A DNA stretch of 32,736 nt from Chlorobiaceae bacterium (GCA_013334525.1 JAAXXK010000030.1:1-32736), one strand, 5' to 3'. Counted from the stretch's first letter, positions 19,164 through 27,506 are shown. Program-made: numbers and translations. Notes: generated from the letters alone by a model not told the origin.

Positions 19164-19175
19164 ATTTCCGACGGT

Positions 19176-19820
19176 CTAAGCGACTGCCCCCAGGATCCTG
19201 CCCGCCAAAGCGAACAACTGAACAGCACTCTCCAGCGCCCTGGCGATGGACTCCAGGTTCTTCTTCTCTTCTTTGAGTTCTGCTGTAGCCGTTTCTATCG
19301 AAACCTTCAGGATGTTGTTGTAGACAGAGGTCAGCAGTTCGTTGTCCTTATACACTTTTTCGCGATAGATATCGTCAAGGCTGTATTTCGGCCACTCGGC
19401 TTCAGAGGGTTCACGACCATTCTTGAATGCAGGCAGGATTTCCGGCATTAATACTTTGGGCACTATTTTAGCCAGCTTCCCCTTAAGCTTGTCGTCATAA
19501 CATTTGATCTTCGCAGCCTCGATGCAAACCAGCGCATACTGCCGCACAAGCTCATCCTTTATTTCAGGCCCACCTTTCAGCAGTTCAATGAATCGGGTCA
19601 ACCGTTTGTCGATCTCATCTCTCTGCGTACCCAGGTATTGCCGGCACTCCTGGCGAACGGTCAACAGCTCAGCCTGCATCTTTTTGTAGTTATCCCTTAT
19701 TTTCTTTTTTTCATCCTCTTTCATGGAGGCTTTTTTCAAGCTCTCCTCAAGGATTTCTTCAGTCAAACCATCAGCAAAGCCTGAGATCTGACCTAACAGA
19801 TTGACACTTCTGGTTTCCAT
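19176..19820 (-). CDS. Hypothetical helical protein, partner of upstream lipoprotein
   Basis: A 214-residue protein that I do not recognise. It is strongly charged and predicted helical, with probable coiled-coil stretches around residues 20-75 and 175-200, and ends in a short hydrophobic segment (AVQLFALAGRILGAVA). No signal peptide is seen. It starts 18 bases after the stop of the lipoprotein gene on the same strand, so the two probably form an operon. The stretch is visibly lower in G+C than the flanking housekeeping genes, consistent with later acquisition. Confidence 0.75.
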   Translation of the reverse strand: METRSVNLLGQISGFADGLTEEILEESLKKASMKEDEKKKIRDNYKKMQAELLTVRQECRQYLGTQRDEIDKRLTRFIELLKGGPEIKDELVRQYALVCIEAAKIKCYDDKLKGKLAKIVPKVLMPEILPAFKNGREPSEAEWPKYSLDDIYREKVYKDNELLTSVYNNILKVSIETATAELKEEKKNLESIARALESAVQLFALAGRILGAVA

Positions 19821-19838
19821 CGTTGTTGATTGCTTTGA

Positions 19839-20777
19839 TTATAACGACTTGATAAATTCCTTGAATTCAATCATTTGATCCGCCAGGACGCTGAGCTGAT
19901 TCCAGTCCAGACCGTCACTCTCTCCTGATGTCATTTTTTCGAACGTATCCCTGAAGGCTTTTAAACTCTTGTTCGCCTCGTCGTTGATCTGTGAAGCCGT
20001 CCCGGCACTTTGCAATCCCCTGACCACCTGTTGACGCTCCTTGATCCACAAATCAATATCGCTGCTTTGAGACAGGCGTTTTCGAGAAATCTCAGTGTAG
20101 GGTGAGGTCACATGTATCTGTTCATATTTTGAGTTGATATATGGCGAATAAGCCTCTATGGACTGCGCAATGTTCGTCTGCAATTTCCTGATCACCTGCA
20201 ATGCGCTGAGTATGGTATTTTTCCTGCTGACCATCTCATCTTTCAACCTCGCTTCGGTAACGAGTTCCATGGCAGGGCTGACAAGCGCAGCTCCTTTGGT
20301 CACGCTCAACGGCAACTTATCGTCCTCTTCCTTGATCAACGCATTGATTTTGATAATGACATCGTTGGTTTTCGTGCCGATATCGGCTGGTGCTGAAGAT
20401 GCTGCCAGCGCCTTAAGGGCACTGAAATAGTCCTGCAGATTTCCGGCAACTGCCTTGATTACCTTGTGCTGCCCGATAACTGTGCTGTCCTCCGCCCTGC
20501 TTTTTTGAAGTTCATCGTTCAAACGATTGTTAAGCTCGCCTCCTTTATACCTCTGGAGCAAGTCACTTCTTTTGGCAAGCAGTTTATAGGAAGATGCGTC
20601 GACCCATATCTCACTGGCTTTATCAGCCATGCTTACCACTGCCCCGGTATAGGTTGAACCGGAATCAGCAAGCTTGGCATACTGTTTGGTAGTAGTACAG
20701 CCAGAGATCAGGAAAAAAAGAATCAAAAAATATAGAGATCCTGAAATAGTGAAGCGCACAGGCGTCAACGATTTCAT
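19839..20777 (-). CDS. Hypothetical lipoprotein
   Basis: A 312-residue protein with a lipoprotein signal: a basic N-terminus, a hydrophobic stretch (about 13-24), then lipobox ISGC with Cys27 followed by Thr residues. The mature part is mostly helical and charged, with no catalytic motif I can identify. The start at MKSLTPVRF is supported by a perfect GGAGG seven bases upstream and the signal peptide; a longer frame begins at 20813. It is probably cotranscribed with the 214-residue helical protein downstream. The product likely sits on the periplasmic face of a membrane. Confidence 0.8.
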   Translation of the reverse strand: MKSLTPVRFTISGSLYFLILFFLISGCTTTKQYAKLADSGSTYTGAVVSMADKASEIWVDASSYKLLAKRSDLLQRYKGGELNNRLNDELQKSRAEDSTVIGQHKVIKAVAGNLQDYFSALKALAASSAPADIGTKTNDVIIKINALIKEEDDKLPLSVTKGAALVSPAMELVTEARLKDEMVSRKNTILSALQVIRKLQTNIAQSIEAYSPYINSKYEQIHVTSPYTEISRKRLSQSSDIDLWIKERQQVVRGLQSAGTASQINDEANKSLKAFRDTFEKMTSGESDGLDWNQLSVLADQMIEFKEFIKSL

Positions 20778-20876
20778 GCGTACCTCCGGTAAGGTTGATG
20801 GAATATCCTTCAAACGAACAGCATGGAATACATAATATTACTTCAATAAAACTACAGGATATTTCGTCCAACAACA

Positions 20877-20911
20877 AAAAAGCCCCATGAGGCTCTCCTC
20901 ATAGGGCTTTA
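20877..20911 (-). terminator. Intrinsic terminator after the DUF6858-like gene
   Basis: AAAGCCCcATGAGG pairs with CCTCATaGGGCTTT across a CTCT loop, with one internal mismatch. On the minus strand the stem is followed by a run of T, about 30 bases after the stop of the gene ending at 20941. Confidence 0.8.
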
Positions 20912-20940
20912 TATCCAGTATGATTTATCGTCGATAATAA

Positions 20941-21333
20941 CTACCGGTTCTTGAGGGCCAGGGTCCATCCCTCCATCGCTTCGTTGGCCGAGGGATTTGG
21001 CGCTTCAAGGAAGCTGATGACGAACCGGTCGGGAAGCTCTGCAACGCCTATCGACTTGGGTCGTATGGCCAGTGAAACCGGGTTCATGAGCTCCTTCCCG
21101 AAACAGAAAACAATATTCTTTGCATCCCTTATCTGGTCGTTGATGCTTCCGTCCGGCAGTGCCGTTGTATGACCGTAATGGTCGAATACTCCGATGCTAA
21201 CCGCTACCGGGTTCTCCTCAATCTTCTGCCTGTAATAGGCGATGATCTCATCGACATCCCTGCAGCTCGTCTCCTCTTTTTCAAGTTCAAGAATGTAAAT
21301 AGGGTATTTCTCCTGGAGAAGAGTTTGATTCAT
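20941..21333 (-). CDS. Conserved hypothetical protein, DUF6858-like
   Basis: A 130-residue soluble protein starting MNQTLLQEKYPIYILELEK. It has recognisable conserved segments IGVFDHYGHT, AKNIVFCFGKEL, RPKSIGVAEL and FVISFLEAPNP. I recall this pattern as the DUF6858 family of unknown function, but could not check. The start is set by GGAGAG just upstream; the frame is open to 21459. A strong terminator lies on each side, so it is probably a single-gene unit. Confidence 0.75.
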   Translation of the reverse strand: MNQTLLQEKYPIYILELEKEETSCRDVDEIIAYYRQKIEENPVAVSIGVFDHYGHTTALPDGSINDQIRDAKNIVFCFGKELMNPVSLAIRPKSIGVAELPDRFVISFLEAPNPSANEAMEGWTLALKNR

Positions 21334-21446
21334 GATGCTCTCCATGTTTGTTTGACTGAATACTACGCAGTAAACGGCTGGAGCTGAAAAGATGCCGTCA
21401 TCATGAATTGTACGCCAGACCCGCAGATTTTGCAACAGAACGAAAT

Positions 21447-21482
21447 AAAAAAGCCTCATAACCCGAAAGTTATGAGGCTTTT
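21447..21482 (-). terminator. Intrinsic terminator of the rpsF-rplI operon
   Basis: A perfect 14-base stem (21449-21462 with 21469-21482) and a CCGAAA loop are followed on the minus strand by a T-run, about 50 bases after the rplI stop. The stem is A/T-flanked on both strands. Confidence 0.85.
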
Positions 21483-21532
21483 AAGATGCTGTACTGCAGG
21501 AAAGATATAGAACCTACCCTGCGACAGGTTTT

Positions 21533-21988
21533 TTACTCGGCTGATCCTTCAGCTTCGACTTCGATGTTAAGCTTCACGGTGATGTCCAGGAAAAGCTTTG
21601 CATCGGCCTCGTATTTGCCGAGAGACTTGATCGGCGCTTCAAGGGTGATCTTCCTGCGGTCGATATCGACCCCCTGCGCCTTGAGGGCTTCGGCAATGTC
21701 CGAAGCGGTCACGGTTCCGAACAGCTTGCCCGACTCGCCGGCCTTGGCCTGGACTTTCAGGGTCATCTGTTCGATCTTCGTGGCCAGGTCCCTGGCACTC
21801 TTGCGCTGCAGTTCAATCTTGCGCGTCTGCTGTTTCTTCTCGGTTTCGAGAGCCCTTATGGTACCTTCCGTAGCACGGATGGCATATCCCTGCGGGATCA
21901 GATAGTTATTGGCATAACCGTTCTTGACGTTAACGACTTCACCTGCGTCGCCAAGGGTTACCACATCTTTTCTTAAAATTATTTTCAC
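21533..21988 (-). CDS. rplI: 50S ribosomal protein L9
   Basis: A 151-residue L9 with the N-terminal [33 protein letters not shown] region (signature over residues 13-33), a long connecting helix (about 40-75) and a C-terminal domain with GKLFGTVT. It binds 23S rRNA domain V. Last gene of the rpsF-ssb-rpsR-rplI operon, 46 bases after rpsR and followed by a strong terminator. Confidence 0.97.
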   Translation of the reverse strand: MKIILRKDVVTLGDAGEVVNVKNGYANNYLIPQGYAIRATEGTIRALETEKKQQTRKIELQRKSARDLATKIEQMTLKVQAKAGESGKLFGTVTASDIAEALKAQGVDIDRRKITLEAPIKSLGKYEADAKLFLDITVKLNIEVEAEGSAE

Positions 21989-22034
21989 GGCCTGTTTCCT
22001 CGTTCTGAATAATTAAACTATTGTGGGCGCCCAC

Positions 22035-22298
22035 TTATTTGTATTCGTCGGCGACGTATGGAATAATAGCAAGGAACCTTGCCCACTTGATCGAGTGGGT
22101 CAAAAGACTCTGCTCTTTTGCCGAAAGCCCGGTAATACGGCGGGGAATGATTTTTCCCTGGTCGTTGATAAAACGCTTGAGCTTTCTTTCGTCGCGGTAG
22201 TCAAAAAAGACCACCTGGTTTTTCGACACTTTCTTTTTCGATGCCAGGGCATTACCAAATGACTTGCTGCCCTGAGCCTGTGATGGTTTTTGTCTCAT
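22035..22298 (-). CDS. rpsR: 30S ribosomal protein S18
   Basis: An 87-residue basic protein with FFDYRDERKLKRFI, GKIIPRRITGLSAKEQ and IKWARFLAIIPY blocks, diagnostic of S18. It forms a heterodimer with S6, encoded two genes upstream. It lies between ssb and rplI, the usual order. Confidence 0.96.
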   Translation of the reverse strand: MRQKPSQAQGSKSFGNALASKKKVSKNQVVFFDYRDERKLKRFINDQGKIIPRRITGLSAKEQSLLTHSIKWARFLAIIPYVADEYK

Positions 22299-22332
22299 AG
22301 GTCTTGTTCAGAATTTAGCTTGCATGTTCTTT

Positions 22333-22800
22333 TCAGTCGGAAGAGAGGTATTTATACTCATACATGTGCCCGTCGTCATCGACCGGACCGTGATGCGTTT
22401 CATGCGTATCGTCCTCGATAAACCCTTCCTCGTCCTCCTCTCCGTTTTTCTTCCTCTTGTTGAGGAACTGAATCCTCCTGGCCTTTATTTCGACCACGGT
22501 CCTTGATGTGCCGTCCTGTGCTTTCCATGTGCGGCTCTGCAGTTCACCGTCAACCAGAACTGCCGAGCTTTTTTTCAGGTTGTCCCTGCAGCTTTCGGCG
22601 AGCTTGTTCCATGCGACGATTCCTACATAGCACACATCTTCCTGCCACTGGTGATTGCTGTCCCTGAACCTGCGATTACACGCAATCGAAAAGTTGACGA
22701 CCGGCGTCCCTCCTGAATTCGTCTGTCTGTACACAGGATCCTTTGTCAGGTTCCCTGCTATAATGACACTGTTGATTTCAGGCATTTTCAATTCCGCCAT
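22333..22800 (-). CDS. ssb: Single-stranded DNA-binding protein
   Basis: A 155-residue SSB with an N-terminal OB fold (about 8-115; INSVIIAGNLTKDP, VVNFSIACNRRF, CYVGIVAWNKLAESC). The C-terminal tail is acidic and His-rich but ends KYLSSD, without the usual DDDIPF-type tip that recruits partner proteins. It sits between rpsF and rpsR, as in many bacteria. The gene is 76 bases downstream of rpsF. The missing tip may mean a paralogue specialised here, or a lineage-specific tail. Confidence 0.93.
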   Translation of the reverse strand: MAELKMPEINSVIIAGNLTKDPVYRQTNSGGTPVVNFSIACNRRFRDSNHQWQEDVCYVGIVAWNKLAESCRDNLKKSSAVLVDGELQSRTWKAQDGTSRTVVEIKARRIQFLNKRKKNGEEDEEGFIEDDTHETHHGPVDDDGHMYEYKYLSSD

Positions 22801-22876
22801 GACATCTTCTCCTTTTTGTTCTCAGATGGGATCAATTCATCATTCCTACACAACACACAACCGCACGTAATCGGGA

Positions 22877-23272
22877 TCATTTCTTGGCTGCAGCCGCAGG
22901 GTCGCTTTCGACCTGGTCTTCAGGGCTGCCGAGCATAACGCTGTATTTCTCAACGCGGGCACGCATTTCGAGCAGCGGTGAGCTAAGCTGGATGATAAGG
23001 AACCGCAGGATGCTCTCTTCGTAACGGAACACACGCTCGATCTCTGCGATAGCTGAAGGAACAGCTTCGAAATCGATGTGGGCGTAGGAACCGATGGAGG
23101 ACTTGCGGATGAGATAAGCCATTTTCCTTCTTCCGACGTCCAGGACATTGTGAATAACGCCACCCTTGTCGGTGATCGTCTTGTTCACAAGCTCCATTGC
23201 CGCAGCAATGGCTTCATCCTGAAGGCCGCCGTCAATGATGACGGTACATTCGTATTGTTTCAATGTATTCAT
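22877..23272 (-). CDS. rpsF: 30S ribosomal protein S6
   Basis: A 131-residue S6 with [35 protein letters not shown] and RFEESILRF-like ([12 protein letters not shown]) blocks and a C-terminal acidic/Ala-rich tail. It pairs with S18 in the 30S platform. First gene of the operon; a candidate -10 lies just upstream. Confidence 0.96.
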   Translation of the reverse strand: MNTLKQYECTVIIDGGLQDEAIAAAMELVNKTITDKGGVIHNVLDVGRRKMAYLIRKSSIGSYAHIDFEAVPSAIAEIERVFRYEESILRFLIIQLSSPLLEMRARVEKYSVMLGSPEDQVESDPAAAAKK

Positions 23273-23299
23273 GGCGCAATGGTTCTGTTATGTTCTGAC

Positions 23300-23305
23300 A
23301 GTATA
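23300..23305 (-). promoter_or_regulatory. Candidate -10 box for the rpsF operon
   Basis: TATACT on the minus strand lies about 28 bases before the rpsF ATG. No strong -35 is seen at the right distance. A perfect palindrome ATTGCGCAAT is at 23328-23337, position suggestive of a regulatory site but unproven. Confidence 0.35.
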
Positions 23306-23471
23306 GTGCAAATGGCGGGAAACAGGTATTGCGCAATCACTGCCCCGCGGCTTCATGGAAACCATGAACACCATTTGCGTTTTTGAACCTCAAAGGTACG
23401 CTATTTTATTTATTATTCCAATGCTTCCGATAGATGAAATGTTTATTGCCCGCAGGCCCCGCTGTGCCGCG

Positions 23472-24233
23472 TCACAAGAGGATTTCGACCGTTACGGGAG
23501 CGTGGTCGGAACTGCGTTCATCAAGGTCGACGGCGGCACCGGAAACCTTTCCTGCAAGGCCTGCTGAAAGGTATATACAGTCGATCCTCCAGCCCAGGTT
23601 CCTCTCCCGCGCCATCTTCCAGTTGGGCCACCAGGTGAAGAGATCCTTTTTGTCTGGATTCAGCTCCCGGACAATGTCCTTCAGGCCGAGCGACAGATGG
23701 CCGTCAATGGCCGATCGCTCTTCAGGACGCAAACCGGTCGCTCCCGGTTTGTTCTGCGAACGATGAACATCGATCTCCCGCAGTGCGACGTTCATGTCTC
23801 CGGCGAGAATGAGCTCCCTGCCACTGGCCAGAAGGTCGGCCATGAAATCTTTCATCCCGTCGAGGTAGCGAAGCTTGATGGCGTAATGCTCCGGGCCGTC
23901 CCCTCTCGGGACGTAGGTGCCGACCAGGGAGAAATCCCGGCAATGCAATACGATGGTGCGGTTCTCCACGTCAAAACCCGGAACCTCCCACTCCAGGCCT
24001 GGACAGCTTTCCTCCTTTACCAGGATTCCGACTCCGCTGTACCCTTTTTTAAAAGACGATCCGTTCCAGAATTTCGCATAACCCGGAATATCAGTGATTG
24101 ATTCCGGGATCTCCGCTTCAAGAGCTTTAACCTCCTGAAGGATGACGATGTCCGGCTGCCGGCGCTCGATCCATGCCCTCAGCGCCTCCTGGCGTGCACG
24201 GATGCCGTTGATGTTCCATGTCGAGATGTTCAT
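23472..24233 (-). CDS. xth: Exodeoxyribonuclease III / AP endonuclease
   Basis: A 253-residue member of the ExoIII/APE1 family. MNISTWNINGIRAR opens the protein, the metal-binding Glu is in ILQEVKA, and GTYVPRGDG, LAGDMNVALREIDVH and the terminal SSDHAPV hold the other catalytic residues. It cuts abasic sites in base excision repair. Its ATG overlaps the stop of the upstream glycosyltransferase gene as ATGA (24230-24233), indicating translational coupling. A longer frame to 24347 lies inside that gene. Confidence 0.94.
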   Translation of the reverse strand: MNISTWNINGIRARQEALRAWIERRQPDIVILQEVKALEAEIPESITDIPGYAKFWNGSSFKKGYSGVGILVKEESCPGLEWEVPGFDVENRTIVLHCRDFSLVGTYVPRGDGPEHYAIKLRYLDGMKDFMADLLASGRELILAGDMNVALREIDVHRSQNKPGATGLRPEERSAIDGHLSLGLKDIVRELNPDKKDLFTWWPNWKMARERNLGWRIDCIYLSAGLAGKVSGAAVDLDERSSDHAPVTVEILL

Positions 24234-25240
24234 CGGGCCGCCTGTTTGAGCGTTTCGACAATTCCTGCCGCGACGCGTTGTGCAGAAATCTGTCTCATGC
24301 ACCGGAAATGGCCCTCGGGACAACTGCTGCGGCCGATATGGGAGCATGGGCGGCAGTCGAGCCCTTCGGTCTCGAAAAGCTCGTAAGGAGTGCGCCAGGG
24401 CAGGAAGCCGAACTCCCCGACAGAGGAGCCGAAAAGCAGGAAGATCTTTTTGCCGAATGCCGAGGCCATGTGCATGAGACCGGTGTCGTTGGTGAGCACA
24501 AGATCAGAGGCGGCAAGAAGTGCTGCGGACTGCATAAGGGTTGCGGCACCGGCCATCGACCGGACCTGCTCGCGGTCGCTTTCCGTAAGCCCCGCCATGA
24601 TTTTCTCCCCCTCGGCAATATCCTCCTTTCCACCGAGCAGGATTATGCGCACAGGCATGCTGGCCAGGACGGCGGAGATGACTGCCGCAAAGCTTTCGGC
24701 CGGATATCGCTTGGTGAAATGGTTCGCGCCGAAACAGATTGCAAGGACCGGCTGCACTCCGCCGATTGCTGAAACCGCAAAATCGTGGTCGGCAGCGGAA
24801 GGAAAAATCCTGCATGGCGCTTCGACGGATGGGACGATGCCGTCGAGAGCACCCCGGTAACGGTCTACGACGGAGCGGTAGCCATCACCATAGAGGTTCA
24901 TCTTGAGGCGCACCAGCAGGAGTTTCTTCCAGTTCTTCTTCCTGTAGCGCCTGACATCACCGGCATTGAGCCCCTGGACCAGGGCTCTTGAGCGTGTATT
25001 GTTCTGCAGGTCGACCACCAGGTCATAGTGCCTTGAGCCAATACTCTCAGGAGTGAAAACGGACGACAAGACAGGATTTGAGGCAAGCAGGGGCTCAAAC
25101 GGTGCTTTGGTGCAGTAATCGATCCGTGCCTGGGGAAAAGCCTGTCGAAGCTCTTCGAGCAACGGAGTCGTCAGGACGATGTCCCCGATCGAACTCAGCC
25201 GGACGACAAGGATGCTCTGGATTTCACCTGTCTGTGTCAA
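24230..25240 (-). CDS. Glycosyltransferase family 9 (heptosyltransferase-like)
   Basis: A 336-residue GT-B enzyme. It has the N-terminal ILVVRLSSIGDIVLTTPLL and the C-terminal nucleotide-sugar site NDTGLMHMASAFGKKIFLLFG, both typical of ADP-heptose:LPS heptosyltransferases. It probably adds a core sugar to lipopolysaccharide at the inner membrane; the actual sugar is not certain. I place the start at a TTG (25240) overlapping the upstream stop as TTGA, with GGGAG eight bases before it. Earlier GTG codons at 25258 and 25255 are in frame but lack such a site. The gene is between a TPR gene and xth. Confidence 0.88.
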   Translation of the reverse strand: MTQTGEIQSILVVRLSSIGDIVLTTPLLEELRQAFPQARIDYCTKAPFEPLLASNPVLSSVFTPESIGSRHYDLVVDLQNNTRSRALVQGLNAGDVRRYRKKNWKKLLLVRLKMNLYGDGYRSVVDRYRGALDGIVPSVEAPCRIFPSAADHDFAVSAIGGVQPVLAICFGANHFTKRYPAESFAAVISAVLASMPVRIILLGGKEDIAEGEKIMAGLTESDREQVRSMAGAATLMQSAALLAASDLVLTNDTGLMHMASAFGKKIFLLFGSSVGEFGFLPWRTPYELFETEGLDCRPCSHIGRSSCPEGHFRCMRQISAQRVAAGIVETLKQAAR

Positions 25241-25764
25241 GACCAGAACTCCCACCACGCCTTGTATCCGGCGGGCTTTCCGGACTTCGACGATTTGCCA
25301 AGCTGCTCGATGCGTTCAGCGGCTGTGGCCAGAAGAGCATCCTTTCCAGGCGTATCGCCCTTTCGTTCGGCAACCATTTCGGATGCCTTGCGGAACTCGG
25401 ACAGCGCTTCCTCGCCGCGCCCGAGCCCGTCCAGTGCAAGAGCCCTGCTGAAAACAGATGCGATCCATAGCTTGCCCTCATCCTGGTTGAGCTCTCCGCG
25501 ACGATTGAAATGGCGCAAGGCGATATCGGCCGAGCAAAGGGATTCATCAAAATTCCCGAGCCTGGCGAGGGCTTCCGACAGTCCTGCGTGGCAATAAGCA
25601 TCGAACCCGATGTGGTCGAAGGCCTCTTCGGGGGGCATGGTGCGGGAGATCTCCATCGCTTTGCGGCAATTCAATACCGCCTCTTCGAAGGCCCCTTCGA
25701 GAATCTGGCGCTGAGCATCGGCGAGAGCCATGTAGGACCCGGCAACCTCTTTGAGTGGTTTCAT
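25237..25764 (-). CDS. Tetratricopeptide-like protein
   Basis: A 175-residue protein of helical pairs that look like divergent tetratricopeptide repeats (segments beginning near residues 22, 60 and 105, with A..G.FEEAVLNCRKA and ALARLGNFDESL patterns). No signal peptide or catalytic motif. TPR domains bind other proteins; the partner is unknown. It is the first gene of a TPR-GT9-xth unit with overlapping junctions. The start MKPLKEVAG is preferred over the frame start at 25806, which is less TPR-like. Confidence 0.72.
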   Translation of the reverse strand: MKPLKEVAGSYMALADAQRQILEGAFEEAVLNCRKAMEISRTMPPEEAFDHIGFDAYCHAGLSEALARLGNFDESLCSADIALRHFNRRGELNQDEGKLWIASVFSRALALDGLGRGEEALSEFRKASEMVAERKGDTPGKDALLATAAERIEQLGKSSKSGKPAGYKAWWEFWS

Positions 25765-25941
25765 ATATCTGCGATAAATAGTAATGATTTCGGAACAGCC
25801 GCACACCTGAGAAGGGTAAGGCTGTACCTTATTAAATTGAATCAGAATGTGTTACATTATACATATCATAATTGCAGATACAATTATAGCATAATGTTTT
25901 AATTAATAGCGTTAGATGTATCAAAAACAGGTACAAATCCT

Positions 25942-27087
25942 ATGTTCATAAAAGAGGTCATGACCTTCAAATCGGGCAAATTCCTTTTCTGTGGACGCTA
26001 TGACCAGAGAATCCTTGAAAAGCTGTTGATAGAAGCCTCCTTGCTGACGGCAACGGTCAAGGATCTGCCATTGCTTCCAGCCTGGTCCGCGCAGATCGAA
26101 CCCGAACTGCTCTACAGTTCCATCGCAGGAACAGCCGCCATCGAAGGAAACACCATAAACGAACATGAGGTCAAAGCAATTGCCGAGGGGAAAATATCCG
26201 ATACAGGTCATTCGGCAAAGGATCGACTTGAAATCCGAAATTTGATCAGAACCTACCAGTCTCTTGACAGCCTGGAATCAGAACCAGGCCCATTCCTGCT
26301 CACTGAGGCGCACATTCGGGAACTGCACCATCAAATCACCAATGGCCTTCCATATGAAAATAACATTCCTGGTGCATACCGGAACGGAATGGTTCAAGTA
26401 GGAGACAAGGCTCATGGAGGCATCTACACTCCTCCGAAAATCATCGAAGATGTTCAGACACTCATGATGGAGTTCATTGTCTGGATCAACAGCGAAGAAA
26501 TCATCGGTCAGGATGTATTCATAAGGGCCGCCCTTGCCCATTATCACCTTTCTCTTATCCACCCTTTCCGGGACGGAAACGGTCGTGTTGCCCGTCTGAT
26601 CGAAGCGCTGTTGCTTCAAACTGCCGGCATTCGGTATGTACCCAAGATGCTTTCGAACTACTATTATCGGCATGTCGACGAGTACTACATGTCATTTTCA
26701 AAAAGTATCAGGGGGGACAAAGAGATCACCCCGTTCGTCGAGTTTACACTTAAAGGAGTGATCGATTCACTTCAAAATATGAAGGACCGTATTGCGCTCT
26801 TCATCAGAAAACTCGTATTAAGGGACTACATACATTTTCTCGGCCACAATAAAAGCCTCTCGAAACGGCAAATCGATCTCCTGACCCTGATGCTTGATAA
26901 TTGGGGCGTATCCTTTACGCTTAACGAGCTTTCCGGGACGATGCCCTTCTCCATGCTCTACCGGCGCGTTTCGACACTCACTGCACGCAGGGACCTTAAA
27001 AAGCTCTCAGAGTTGAACCTTCTCGCTCTCGATGAAAGCAGAAGGTATGTCCTGAACAGTCATGCGCTGGAAGCACGTGGATCATAA
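25942..27087 (+). CDS. Fic family protein, class II, with C-terminal winged-helix-like domain
   Basis: A 381-residue Fic protein. The core HPFRDGNGR motif (207-215) holds the catalytic His and the loop that binds the AMP donor. An inhibitory-helix motif TAAIEG (64-69, with Glu68) precedes the Fic core, which defines class II Fic enzymes held inactive by this Glu. Residues about 305-375 (SKRQIDLLTL... and RRDLKKLSELNLL) resemble a winged helix. It likely transfers AMP to Tyr, Ser or Thr of a target protein; the target is unknown. It is preceded by an A/T-rich divergent intergenic region and converges with the next gene over 5 bases. Confidence 0.9.
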   Translation: MFIKEVMTFKSGKFLFCGRYDQRILEKLLIEASLLTATVKDLPLLPAWSAQIEPELLYSSIAGTAAIEGNTINEHEVKAIAEGKISDTGHSAKDRLEIRNLIRTYQSLDSLESEPGPFLLTEAHIRELHHQITNGLPYENNIPGAYRNGMVQVGDKAHGGIYTPPKIIEDVQTLMMEFIVWINSEEIIGQDVFIRAALAHYHLSLIHPFRDGNGRVARLIEALLLQTAGIRYVPKMLSNYYYRHVDEYYMSFSKSIRGDKEITPFVEFTLKGVIDSLQNMKDRIALFIRKLVLRDYIHFLGHNKSLSKRQIDLLTLMLDNWGVSFTLNELSGTMPFSMLYRRVSTLTARRDLKKLSELNLLALDESRRYVLNSHALEARGS

Positions 27088-27092
27088 AACCG

Positions 27093-27506
27093 TCACCTCT
27101 GCCTCTCCATCAACCGGTCAAGCTCCGGAGGCAGTTCCGGTCGGCCGCGTCCGTTGAGTGCTGTAGCGACGATCCTGGCCTTTACGACAGGCTTCATGTC
27201 CGGCAGGCGGAAAATATCCTGGTAAAAGACGAACTTCAGGGGGGATTCCCGCACCAGGTTCAGCCCTATTGAGAACCGGTCGCCGCTCTGCAGTGGTGAT
27301 TTGTAGTCAAGTTCGGCCCGGATGACCACAAGATTGATTCCTTTTTCGGTAAAGGCTTTAAAATCGATACCAATCGTTTTGATGAATTCGTGACGGGCAT
27401 GTTCCAGATAGTTCTGGTATACACTGTTGTTCACAATTCCCTGCATGTCGCACTCGTAGTCGCGAACATCCATCTCAATCGTATAAGCGTATTGCGCTTG
27501 CGTCAT
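27093..27506 (-). CDS. Acyl-CoA thioesterase, hotdog fold (4HBT/YbgC type)
   Basis: A 137-residue hotdog-fold protein. The pattern VRDYECDMQGIVNNSVYQNY (about residues 14-33) followed by LEHAR matches the active-site loop of 4-hydroxybenzoyl-CoA thioesterase/YbgC enzymes, with the catalytic Asp in ECD. It hydrolyses an acyl-CoA, or possibly acyl-ACP, thioester; the substrate is not predictable. It is 63 bases downstream of etfA on the same strand and may share its transcript. Confidence 0.87.
   Translation of the reverse strand: MTQAQYAYTIEMDVRDYECDMQGIVNNSVYQNYLEHARHEFIKTIGIDFKAFTEKGINLVVIRAELDYKSPLQSGDRFSIGLNLVRESPLKFVFYQDIFRLPDMKPVVKARIVATALNGRGRPELPPELDRLMERQR

Noticed and set aside
25807-25941. 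Specific divergent promoters for the TPR and Fic genes
   Set aside because: The region is A/T rich and several TATA-like hexamers are possible, but no -35/-10 pair stood out with good spacing.
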